The position numbers and the translations under genes are program-made. From positions 23,501 through 87,500 of the forward strand of contig CAJNDS010000031.1 in NCBI GenBank assembly GCA_905221605.1: a DNA stretch of 64,000 bases, in the 5' to 3' direction. Under the pieces are notes generated by a model. The model searched no databases. It was not told the origin of the DNA and was given only the letters and a program-made list of their open reading frames with translations. Within the stretch, counting starts at the first letter, position 1, and every line of letters starts with the position of its first letter. The DNA is from Symbiodinium natans. Taxonomy: Eukaryota; Sar; Dinophyceae; Suessiales; Symbiodiniaceae. Shown here in pieces: positions 1 to 10,417 of this stretch.

Positions 1-2090
1 TATTAAAACTATTAAAACTATTAAAAGGAAGCCTTTTTAAAGGTTTTAAAAGTTTAAATAGTTTTAATAGTTTTAAAAGTTTTAATAGTTTTAAAAGTTC
101 AGGAATCTCCTGGCCAGGCCTTCTCTTTTTGAAATATTTAATAGTTTGGGAGGCTTTTTAAAAGTTGAAACTATTGAAACTATTAAAACTATTAAAACTA
201 TTAAGACTATTAAAACTATTAAAACTATTAAAACTATTAAAACTATTAAAACTATTAAAAAGGCTTCTTTTTAATAGTCTTAATAGTTTGGGAGGCTTTT
301 TAACAGTTCAAACTATTAAAACTTTAAAAAGGCAAAGGCCTGGCCTGGAGATTCCCGAACTTTTAAAACTTTTAAAACTATTAAGACTATTAAACTATTA
401 AAACTATTTAAAACTATTAAAACTATTAAAACTATTAAAACTATTAAACTATTAAAAAGGCTTCTTTTAATAGGTTTAACAGTTTGGGAGGCTTTTTAAA
501 AGTTGAAACTATTAAAACTATTAAAACTTTAAAAAGGAGAAGGCCTGGCCTGGAGATTCCTGAACTTTTGAAACTTTTAAAACTATTAAAACTATTAAAA
601 CTATTAAAATTGCTTCTTTTTAATAGTTTCAATAGTTTGGGAGGCTTTTTAAAAGTTCAAACCATTAAAACTATTAAAACTTTAAAAAGGAGAAGGCCTG
701 GCCTGGAGATTCCTGAACTTTTAAAACTTTTAAAACTATTTAAACTTTTAGAACTATTAAAACTATTAAAACTATTAAAAAGGCTTCTTTTTAATAGTTT
801 TAATAGTTTGGGAGGCTTTTTAAAAGTTCAAACTATTAAAACTATTAAAAGGCAGCCTTTTTAAAAGTTTTAATAGTTTTAATCGTTTTGAAAGTTTTTA
901 AAGTTTTAATAGTTTTAAAAGTTCAGGAATCTCCTGGCCAGGCCTTCTCTTTTTTAAAGTTTTAATAGTTTGGAAGGCTTTTTAAAAGTTGAAACTATTA
1001 AAACTATTAAAACTATTAAAAAGGCTTCTTTTTAATAGTTTTAATAGTCCGGGAGGCTTTTTAAAAGTTGAAACTATTAAAACTATTAAAACTTTAAAAT
1101 GGAGAAGGCCTGGCCTGGAGATTCCTGAACTTTTAAAACTTTTAAAACTTTTAAAACTATTAAAACTATTAAAACTATTAAAACTATTAAAACTATTAAA
1201 AATGCTTCTTTTTAATAGTTTTAATAGTTTGGGCGGCTTTTTAAAAGTTCAAACTATTAAAACTATTGAAACTTTAAAAAGGAGAAGGCCTGGCCTGGAG
1301 ATTCCTGAACTTTTGAAACTTTTAAAACTATTAAAACTATTAAATCTATTAAAAAGGCTTCTTTTTAATAGTTTTAATAGTTTGGGAGGCTTTTTAAAAG
1401 TTCAAACTATTAAAACTATTAAAACTATTAAAAGGAAGCCCTTTTAAAAGTTTTAATAGTTTTAATCGTTTTAATAGTTTTGAAAGTTTTAATAGTTTTA
1501 AAAGTTCAGGAATCTTCTGGCCAGGCCATCTCTTTTTTAGATTTTTAATAGTTTGGGAGGCTTTTTAAAAGTTGAAACTATTAAAACTATTAAAACTATT
1601 GAAAATGCTTCTTTTTAATAGTTTTAATAGTTCGGGAGGCTTTTTAAAAGTTCAAACTATTAAAACTATTAAAACTTTAAAGAGGAGAAGGCCTGGCCTG
1701 GAGATTCCTGAACTTTTAAAACTTTTAAAACTATTTAAACTTTTAGAACTATTAAAACTATTAAAAAGGCTTCTTTTTAATAGTTTTAATAGTTTGGGAG
1801 GCTTTTTAAAAGTTCAAACTATTAAAACTATTAAAACTATTAAAAGGAAGCCCTTTTAAAAGTTTTAATAGCTTTAATAGTTTAAAAGTTTTAATAGTTT
1901 TAAAAGTTCAGGAATCTCCTGGCCAGGCCTTCTCTTTTTAAAGTTTTAATAGTTCGGAAGGCTTTTTAAAAGTTGAAACTATTAAAACTATTAAAACTAT
2001 TAAAAATGCTTCTTTTTAATAGTTTTAATAGTTTCGGAGGCTTTTTTAATATTCAATCTATTAAAACTATTAAAACTTTTAATACAGAAA
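1..2090. repeat. Higher-order A/T-rich satellite built on TTAAAACTA-type units
   Basis: The whole stretch is made of short units such as ACTATTAAA and TTTTAATAG. Spaced through it are copies of a 24-bp G/C-rich marker, GGCCTGGCCTGGAGATTCCTGAAC. Forward copies start near 337, 542, 695, 1107, 1287 and 1690. Reverse-complement copies start near 97, 921, 1504 and 1906. A second marker, GGAGGCTTTTTAAAAGTT, recurs between them. The Leu/Lys-rich open frames here (LLKLLKLLK type) simply follow the 9-bp unit and are not genes. Confidence 0.95.
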
Positions 2091-2129
2091 GCAGCCATGT
2101 CAAATAGTACATAGAGGTTCCTCTTACAT

Positions 2130-2207
2130 ATATATATATACACACATACATACATACGTACGTACGTACGTGCGTACGTACATACATACATACGTACATA
2201 CATACAT
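2130..2207. repeat. Tetranucleotide microsatellite (TACA/TACG)n with TA and CA start
   Basis: A TATATATATACACACA run passes into repeated TACA and TACG tetramers and ends near 2207. It marks the right edge of the satellite block. It is a simple sequence repeat with no coding value. Confidence 0.9.
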
Positions 2208-2970
2208 GAGGCCCCACCCGTAATCCACACCCCCTTTCGATGCGGAAAAAATGCAGTTTTTTGCCAAAGAAGCAAGGGTTTTGCATATTCAAGCCTTATT
2301 GTTGATACGACAGCCGAAACAAGCAGTACTTTTCCTGAATCCTAGGGGTGTTCCTTGCATGCTAAATGAAGCCCATAAACCCACAAAAACAAAATATACA
2401 GATAACTTGGACCCCAGGCCGATTGGGCTTTCACAAATGGTCAATGTTTTGTTGGGAAAAACCATGCTTTTTGGACTTCAGGCCTCTGGAATCCCAAATC
2501 AAAAGAAGGAAAGGTGTTGTTGCTCGGTATTCCTGCGAAAAAACTAGCATAAACATGTTCTTGTAAATAGTCAGGCCTCAAACATTCCGAATGCATTGTC
2601 AAAACAGCGGCTGGATTATGGTGGTGAATTCTCAATTCAATTCACGAGCGCTTGACGAGGCCCCGAACAGGATGGCCTCTCGACTCTTGGTAGAGTGCAC
2701 GGCAGACGTGAGATTTTAAAGATTTTAGGTTCGAAAGTAAGAATAGAGCAGAAAGGAGATGGACAGCCGTGAGCAGATGCGCTTCACTTTGCGTGTCATT
2801 TAAGAAGCATTGTGAAAGGACTGGCTTTCGGAACCACAAGTGTGTTGGGAAGGGAGCACTTCGTTGTCGTCGTCCTTGTTGTTGTTGCTGCTGCTGCTGT
2901 CGCTGCTCTTCTTTTGTTTGGTTCAAGTCATTCTATGTATTTATCTAGTTTTCCTCTTGGCGGTCACGTT

Positions 2971-3042
2971 GTGTTGTTGCTGCTGCCGCTGCCGCTGCCG
3001 CTTCCGCTGCCGCTGCCGCCGCCGCCGCTGCTGCTGCTGCTC
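2971..3042. repeat. GCT/GCC trinucleotide repeat
   Basis: Runs of GCTGCC, GCCGCC and GCTGCT. A shorter related run lies at 2868-2910. The Leu/Cys/Arg-rich frames across it are repeat translations. Confidence 0.85.
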
Positions 3043-4305
3043 GTCTGCATGCTGGTTCAAAGTTTCGGGTCCACTGGAGCAAGCTCTGAGCGCAGGGTTT
3101 TGGCTTAGGGCAGCGTGCCCGACATGTCAGTTTCGCTTGCAGCGCAAGAAGACAAAACGCAGCATCCGTTTGGTGTTTTGGAGTTCGGCGGGGTTAATAA
3201 ACCTTTACTGAACCAATTCCTTCGAAGAATGGAGATACATAGAGACTCTTGAGACAAGGAGGATGGTTTTGGGGTGTTGCTGGCATTACGGCGGGTGCGA
3301 GCGGGCGTTGTTGCAATTTTTGACTCTTGACCGGACCAGCATACTACAACGGGTCGGATTAAGGGCTCAACTTTAGCACCTGCAATCGCATTGAAACCTG
3401 AAAAGAAACCGAATTTCTATTTTTCAACAGCCCACAGAATTCGTGACATAACTATACGAATCTCTGGCAAGTGTAACCTTTACCGGGAAGCCCCTTCAAG
3501 TTTCGAGCCGATTATGAAGGCCAGTGAAATGAGGCTTGTGCAGTGCAAGGCCGTCAGCGGACCCCGCCAGCCAACGGGTGCTTTCAACAGTGAAACCTTA
3601 GCAAAGAGCTTCGATCCCGAGGCCCATGAGTCCTGGTGCCGGCAGCATGGAACCTTCTCCGGAAGCCCTTGAGCTGTTGGCTTGTTACGACAGCATTTCT
3701 CGGTACAGTTGACCGCCTGAGCCTTTGTGGTGTCTGCATTACGGCAACATTTTTGGTACAGTTGCCTGCTAAATGTGGCGGAAAGTCCCGCGACAGAAGC
3801 TTGCGGCGAAGCAGCCCTAATTTGTGTCCGAAAATGGTTTTCTTGTTTTTGCTTTAGCTTTGTCATGCCTCGTACGATGCAACAGCGTCTTGCGAGTAGA
3901 AGGGGCAGGGGATTGGGCAACAGCAGCAGACTTGCTTGAGAGATTCGTCCAGTTTTGGCAGATCCCAAAAGGCTCTGCGCGACACTACGAACAGTAGCAC
4001 TTGAGCCTCCATGGCATCTCTTCCTTGCGTGAGGCCGGGCCTCAACATGTAATGCAGCAAACCTCAAACTTCACAGTTGTCATGTTTGACCTACTTGAAT
4101 CGAACATGCGTCGTTTATCTTCTCTAATTCTTGGCGGAAAACTGTCAAACGAGAACTCCTCTTCACCGCTTTCTAGAAAGAGAAAACCTCACCGCCTCCA
4201 GTGTTGAGATCGTTTCACAACAAAGAAACATATATCCAAGGGCTGCTTTTCAGCTTCTTCATTTTTATCGAATAAAACCGTGAGTAAGATTCAGGAGAAC
4301 TCATT

Positions 4306-4369
4306 GTCTGCCACAAGTTCTTGCGAGTCTGAAACTGAAATTTGAGACTCGCAAGAACTTCTGGCAGAC
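4306..4369. repeat. Near-perfect hairpin, 25-bp arms and 14-nt loop
   Basis: The left arm at 4306-4330 and the right arm at 4345-4369 are reverse complements at 24 of 25 positions, with a 14-base loop. The arms contain AAGTTCTTGCGAGTCT and AGACTCGCAAGAACTT. There is no gene around it. It could be a small-RNA precursor, a folded remnant of a small transposon, or a structural element; the sequence alone does not decide. Confidence 0.8.
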
Positions 4370-4678
4370 GCAGTAGTACGCAAAAAGGGCCTCTATGCAC
4401 TCTTCTGTTTTTCAAAAAGGAAAGCCCCCTTCACGAGTACGATAGCTTCTGTATCTCACAATAATGCACACAGAAACCACTTGAAATGAAACAGCCCGAT
4501 TCTAGTGGCATGCCTTCACCCTCTTCACAACGCTTTCTTCAAGAGGTGCTCTTATGTTCAACGAAAACTGTAGCTAGGAACCGTGGGAACTTCTTCTACG
4601 GTTTTTTGACTAGGAAGAAGTACGCTAGCTTCTGACACTGGCAATAGTACACAAAACACCTCTCTTGTTTCTCCACCC

Positions 4679-4680
<2 letters not shown>

Positions 4681-4719
<39 letters not shown>
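4681..4719. repeat. (AG)n microsatellite
   Basis: An uninterrupted AG dinucleotide run of about 19 units. Confidence 0.9.
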
Positions 4720-4721
<2 letters not shown>

Positions 4722-5512
4722 CCCCCTTTCGATGGGATGTTTTACAATCATGAACGACATACTGCTGACTCAGCAAGAACTCCTCATCTTAAACGAACGA
4801 CCTCACACACATATGTAAACAAAACAACAAGACGGTAGGTCACTGAGAGGGGTGGCGAATATCTGCATACATATATCATACACTACACATGCATAGACAA
4901 ACATGCACGTGCATATTTGGTGCATACAGTGAGTCCGAGCCGCCTGCGAACTAACTTGAAAGACCGACTCCTACTTGTAAGGTACACAACTGAACCAAAA
5001 ACACACACAGATACAAATTATCGGTGTATCCAGTCTCCCTTCTCTGTTATAGTTGTTTGTGTTGCCCCCTGAAGAACACCTGAACCCAAAGACACTCACA
5101 GTACACTGTAGTGAGCTTCAGGAGCTTTCATCTCTTTCTTGACACAACATGCAATCTCTCAAATGCACAGAACAGTGAAAACATTACTGCGAGTTTGCTG
5201 TCGTCTAGCTCGTGGCTTTTCCGCTCACGGCAAAATAGAAGCAAAGGAAAGGACAAGCAGATGTAATTACAAACTCTGGAGTCCGCCTAATAAAAGAAAT
5301 GGAAACTTTAATTCTTGTCCACTTTGGGCCCAGGTCCCCAAGCTCAGGTGTGGCCGAGGAACAGGAGAGATAGCAGATCCTCTACCATGCTGACGGCTTT
5401 TCCGTAGCTCGTGCTATCCTTAGCAAGTGATGCGTTTCAAGCTTCTCATGCTTCGGGATGGTTGCTGGGATGGGGGCGAGTGGGGTAATTCCCTCCAAGT
5501 GTCACCACTGAC

Positions 5513-7304
5513 CTTGATGGCCAGTGGATGGCCGCCATCACCGCCAACCATTGTGACGGCAGCCCCGCCTTTGCTGACCCACGCAAGCACTTGCCGCTTC
5601 CTTTTGCTACGTGCGTCACGCATCAAGCAGCTTGCCAGTACAAAAGTAACAACCTTTGCACGTGCAATTCGTAGGATAGTCCGGAACACTGTTTTTCGCG
5701 ACCCATTGCAAATTCGAGTCGTGCTTGCCACCCGAGATGGCTCTGCGGCTGGCTTGAAGGCTGCGTCCTTGTGGCACTGCAAAGAGGCCTTCCTGGGTTC
5801 CAGGCGGTCATAAGACTACCGAGCCCCAAGCGCACAAAGCAGCGAAAACTGGCGTTAGGCCACGGTTGGGGTTTGGGTCTACTGCAAGATCATGCTGTGG
5901 AGCTGCAAGCTGCTCAGGGTCCAATGGTGGGGGTGACTGCAAGCACACCAAGGCACTGCTACTCTCGGGCATGAGCAAGCAATAAAGATGACCTAGCATG
6001 CAATGGTATAATTCGATAACAAGAAAACAATCAAACGACTATACTATGCACAAAAATCAGAGCAATCATAATGACCATAAGAATCATACAGTAATCATGA
6101 ATCATAACACTGCGGTACAAAGAGTCGAACAATAAGTTCAAGAATGCAAACATGAACCGGACTCTGTGATGTTGAAAATCAATTTCTGGCCGCTCACATT
6201 CGTCGAGGTCGTTTGTGGCTGCGACCTTGGGGCCTTTGGGTCAAGCTGGGTCCCATGCCGAGGCGGGTAGCGTAGCGACACACTATTCGGAACCTGAACT
6301 GCTCCAGCTTGCCAGATGTCCACGCCCTTCTTCCATATTGGCTATCGGCTCGGCCCCGCAACCGGAGTCCACGAGGCCCCTCTTCAAGGTACTAGACAAG
6401 AGTCACAAGATGTCACAAGAATGCAACATCAGGAAACACCCAAGTACGTGTAGAACTCCAGCCCTGCCAGGCTGCGTGGAAGGACTTGTGAGTCTCCTCC
6501 GCACCGCGCGTGCGGAGCGAACTCAGCGCAGCCACTGCCGCATTGATTTTGGCCTCCTCGGCCGTCTTTGCTGGGGCTCCTGCCACATCACGAGAAACGT
6601 GACCCGGGGGCGGGGGGGTGATGGGTGTGATTCCTGAGACTGCCCAAAGGAGCAGCACGGCAATACACGCCGTGCCTTCATGTGAGCCCGTGGTAATTTT
6701 CGCCACTGCCAAGTAGGAGGCTCCATGAGCCCGCACTTCGTACTCGGCGATGGGTGGCAGAAAGTCAGGGTTAAGCAAGTACTCTTTCAAGGTGACCTGA
6801 AGCCGCAAGATGCCACAAGTCTGTGACAGAGAGAATCCACTTTGAACATATCAGACGCTTAGTCCTACTCGTAGATAGTCCTAACATCTCTTCACCACAG
6901 GAACCTTGCGTCGGCCACCCAGCTTCTCCGCAGCGGTCTCAAGACTTTCGTGCACTTGCTCGAACACCAACCTCTTCGGCACTTTGGTTCCCGTAAAGGT
7001 TGGCCACTGGGGCAATGCCCACATCAGCAGGAGGGCAAGAAGTTGCAAGCGCAGGCACCGCATCGTTTGCATCGCTGGGGCCCAGGATGTCTTTGCTCTC
7101 TTGGTCCAGCGCTGCGGCTACCCGGGAGATCCCTTGCACACAGACAATGTGTGAGCTGGAACGTGCTCTCGTTGCTACACCCTGTACCGGCAGAAGTCTG
7201 CACTTTTTTTGTCGCAGCCCCAGCCCAGAGAGGATGCTGCGTAGGGCCTCAGAGGGACGACTCTTGGGCAGCAGTGGAAACCCACAACTGCGCAGGTCTG
7301 AATC
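5513..7304 (-). CDS. Multi-exon gene with a double-stranded RNA-binding domain
   Basis: Two minus-strand exons join into a dsRBD. Exon 6676-6796 follows a TTCAG acceptor and encodes VTLKEYLLNPDFLPP then IAEYEVRAHGASYLAVAKIT. It ends HEG at a GC donor. The next exon starts at 6579 after CAG and continues APAKTAEEAKINAAVAALSSL. The matches to the dsRBD are the EYEV strand, the central G, and the basic-turn helix where AKTAEEAKINAA stands for the usual GKSKKEAKxxAA. The 96-bp intron is removed without losing frame. Coding-like exons lie upstream (7182-7304, ending CRLLPVQ; about 6906-6995, containing HESLETAAEKLGG) and downstream (5513-5593, containing GGDGGHPLAIK before an AAG|GTCAGT donor). 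I cannot name the protein. The domain call is an inference from motif fit, and the gene ends are unknown. Confidence 0.55.
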
Positions 7305-7988
7305 TTGAGGCTTTAGGACCTTAAGCGACTTAGGGTTCATTAAGCTTTGCCAAGCAGCTTTCACTGCACTTCTTCGCTTCTCGGGCTAGACTGTTGTCGG
7401 ACCCGCGAGCCTTTCAGGCAAATTTGAGAAGTCTGCTCTGAGGGCACTGTCTCTTGAATTAGAAGAAATCATCTGCCCAGAATAAGCTGGAATGTGATGA
7501 GCCAGTAAAGGCCATGCTTACATCTCAAGATCCTCATCAGGGCGCACTGTTTCCACTCAGTAGCAAGAGACCATGATGCGCGTTAAAGAGCCCATTGCAA
7601 GCATGCTGCAGATTTCTGCTACCAGACTCTGAGCCCTGACAACTCCATGAGATGAATCCATGCCTTGCCGACATGAGTGCCTCATGAAAAGCGGACCGAA
7701 ACCGTGAGCCTGGCTGAGGTAGAGATGAGCCTCCAGGGTTTGAAGCCACCCAAGAAGAGCAGGGCTAGGAGAACTCTGACGTATTTCTTGCACTTCTTGT
7801 CAAAATCCACTAGTCTTCTGCATCAAGCAGGCAGAACCCTGGCCTTGGCAGCCCAGTCTGTCACGGCCTCGCATGGCGCGCACGATCTCAAGACATCAGC
7901 CAATCCACTCCAACAGTACTCAATACGCACGCAGTTCGCCACGGAATCCCCATCCCTTGCATATCTTCGTCGGCCTCATCGGCTAACC

Positions 7989-8024
7989 AAAAACCCGAAA
8001 CCCTAAAACCCGAACCCCAAAGCC
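7989..8024. repeat. Degenerate telomere-like tract (CCCTAAA-type)
   Basis: AAACCCGAAACCCTAAAACCC-like units, imperfect copies of the CCCTAAA telomere repeat found elsewhere in this window. Confidence 0.6.
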
Positions 8025-8056
8025 CGAGGAAGACAGCGAATCCAAGAGTTAAGGAA

Positions 8057-8892
8057 AATTAACTCTGAAGTTAATTGACCGGCATCCGGCAGGCTCGACG
8101 CCTCTTGGGTCCAGCACAATTAACTCTCGATTTAATTGGCCTGTTAACGTCGCGCGACATAGCATGCCATGCTAGCAAGCTGCTCAAGGAAAACAATTAA
8201 ATCAAGATCTAATTGTTTCTGCTAGACGACCCCAACCCGCAGCAGAATTAAATCAAGATTTAATGGACATGAACCAATGACCAAGCCTGAATACGGGTCG
8301 GATCGGGAACCACCTTAACCAGTAGGACACCCATGAAATCAGGGACAACCAGATAACTAAATATACCTACACCGGAATGTTGATGGCATGGATAGTAATA
8401 ATAAGAATAAAAATAATAGTTATAACAATAATTATAATAATAATAAAATAGTAATAATAATAATAGTACTAAGAAGAAGAATAGTACTAAGAATAATAAT
8501 AATGATAGTACTAAGAATAATATAGTAATAAACAAACAGTAATAATAACAATACTAAGAAGAATAATAATAGTAATGGTAATAATAATAGTTATTATAAG
8601 AGTAAGAATAATAGTAATAGTAATAATACGAATTACTAATAGTAGTAATAATAGTACAATTAAATCATGATTTAATGGTGCAAATACAATTAAATCATGA
8701 TTTAATGGCGCAAATAGGTACCAATTGGCAGAAGTCTCTGCTATACCATTAACTCAAGATTTAATTGTCTGCCAGTCAAACACACAGGAACACAATTAAA
8801 TCTGGATTTAATTGTGTTTCTGGAGGGAAGAAGGTATGTCGAGGTAGGTCAAAACCCAACCCAAAGGCAACAATCAAATCAGGATTTAGCTT
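8057..8892. repeat. Cluster of about nine short palindromes, consensus AATTAAATCnnGATTTAATT
   Basis: Palindromic 18 to 30-bp motifs occur at about 8057-8076, 8117-8138, 8191-8218, 8247-8264, 8659-8676, 8689-8706, 8748-8765, 8789-8818 and 8872-8892 (the last imperfect). The central two bases vary (CT, TC, AA, TG, GG) while the arms are kept. The copy at 8789-8818 extends its arms to AACACAATTAAATC. The spacing is irregular and the cluster is interrupted by an AAT microsatellite. Their function is unknown. Dimeric-protein binding sites or remnants of a tiny inverted-repeat element are possible. Confidence 0.85.
8395..8655. repeat. AAT/TAG-rich trinucleotide microsatellite
   Basis: Runs of AATAATAAT, AGTACTAAG and AATAGTAAT, impure but clearly periodic. 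It splits the palindrome cluster into two halves. Confidence 0.9.
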
Positions 8893-8989
8893 TTTTTAAC
8901 TTCTGGATTCATTGGTTTTCCCCAAAGCCCCCAAGCCCACTCGCATCTGGCTTGCTTGCGGCTACCCGTCGACGGTTTTGCTCTAGCAT

Positions 8990-9190
8990 TCTTTACTGTC
9001 AGATTGAACATCGTCGGAATCTGATCTCGCCTCCTCATTGCCGAGGCGCAGCGCGCATTCCATCGCCTTGCAACTGGTGCCCAAAGTGTGCTCACAGTGC
9101 CAAATCGCTGCAAAGCCTTCTTCGAGCAAGAGTTTTGCGACAAGAGCTGCCTCGTAGCAGGCCAGACCTCGAAGCATCTTGTCCGACAAA
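8990..9190 (-). CDS. Possible exon of an unidentified protein
   Basis: The minus strand is open with a coding-like composition: KMLRGLACYEAALVAKLLLE followed by an acidic tail containing SDSDDVQSDSKE. No domain is recognised and no splice partner was found, so this is only a candidate. It lies between the palindrome cluster and the CAG repeat and has the same orientation as the placed genes. Confidence 0.25.
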
Positions 9191-9282
9191 CCTGTTACAA
9201 GGCAAGCAAGACTTGGCGAAAGTGACAGAGTCAACTTCAACAGTGGGAAACTGAGAACGAACGGGAAAAGAGCAGCAGGCAG

Positions 9283-9342
9283 CGGCAGCAGCAGCAGCAG
9301 CGGCAGCGGCAGCGGCAGCAGCAGCGGCAGCAGCAGCAGATC
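9283..9342. repeat. CAG/CGG trinucleotide repeat
   Basis: CAGCAG and GGCAGC units in tandem. The poly-Ala, poly-Cys and poly-Ser frames across it are artefacts of the repeat. Confidence 0.9.
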
Positions 9343-10417
9343 TCACCGAGCGTGCATCGGCCGTCTCGGACAGTCAACTCACGTGAACACCCGTGAAGAT
9401 CCGCATCCACAATCTCGGCCTTCTGCATCAATGGTGGCCAGGAGTTCTTCCGCACAGAGTAAGCCACTCGTGGGGTTTGCAGGGCCTTCGCGGCAGAGCT
9501 CCTCCTCAAGCCTAGCAGGGATTGGGTGGGGGTGGGGGTGTTCAGTACCGTCTCATGAAGTTGTCATGACATCATAGCTTGCTTATATGAAACTACATTC
9601 CGGATTGTGTTCAAGTGGGTTTGTTTATGCAGGAAAAAGGCCACAAGCCAAGCCTTGCAATCGCGACACGGTTCGCATCACTTTGGGCAGAATCCAGTGT
9701 CGAGCATGCTGGACAAGTGCACTCAAAGCCGTACCTGGGTTTTGACGAGAACGGTCGACAGATGCTCAACAGTCTTCGCATGCCCAGGTCCTATTGCTTA
9801 TTGCATCAACTTGAGACTTTCACAAGCTTTGTTCCAAGCCTGGTCTAAATCGGGCTAAGGCGGCAAAGTGGCTTGGCTTTCAGCTCTTGCTTTCGCTCTG
9901 CCCGTGGCCTTCTAAGGTCGCAGTAGGTGATGCCTGAGGCAAGGTGAGGATAAGCGCTGTGCGATGTAAGCCTATGTCCCGGTATTCCCAATTCTCCCCA
10001 CAGATCACCCCCTTTCCCAGTCGAGTAATCGGGAGTGCCCAACGCTCCACACCATTAGTAACTACAAGGACCTCTGGGCTGTTCATGCAGGTCTTGCTGT
10101 GCCGATGCTCGCTTGCTCATGCCACTACTCATGATCCTAGACCTAGCTCTTCAAGTATGTCGGTGCCGTTCAACTACATTCTGAATCAACTTGTTTTCAC
10201 GTTCTTCTCATCCTCTCCGTGATGACAGTCATGACATCCAATGCCCCAGGTGTTTCATACTGTGAGCTTGTCCGAACTCTCATGGGCACCAGCCAAGACT
10301 GGATCCCCAAATGATGGCATTCCACCCATGAGCTGACTCGTTGGGGCCGATGAATATGAACTGACCCTGCTGCGAGGCCTCTTAAGTTCATAAAACCCAT
10401 GCTTGGAAGGAAGTTGC
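9343..10417. other. Gap after the SET exons; no certain gene
   Basis: Short open frames occur on both strands, for example plus-strand GFDENGRQMLNSL near 9740 and minus-strand GKGVICGENWEYRDIG near 9990. None has a recognised motif or a splice partner I can defend. The C-terminal exons of the SET gene may lie here. Confidence 0.3.

Larger units (their letters stand above)
2091..5400. other. No supportable gene; microsatellites and one hairpin
   Basis: Apart from the microsatellite next to the satellite, this stretch holds GTT/GCT/GCC trinucleotide runs at about 2868-2910 and 2971-3042, a strong inverted repeat at 4306-4369 and an AG run at 4681-4719. Open frames on both strands are short, low in complexity or without recognisable motifs. 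I see no conserved exon here. Confidence 0.5.

Noticed and set aside
165-1859. Open frames rich in LLKLLK in the satellite block
   Set aside because: They are the translation of the 9-bp satellite unit. Reading frame and length follow the repeat, not a gene.
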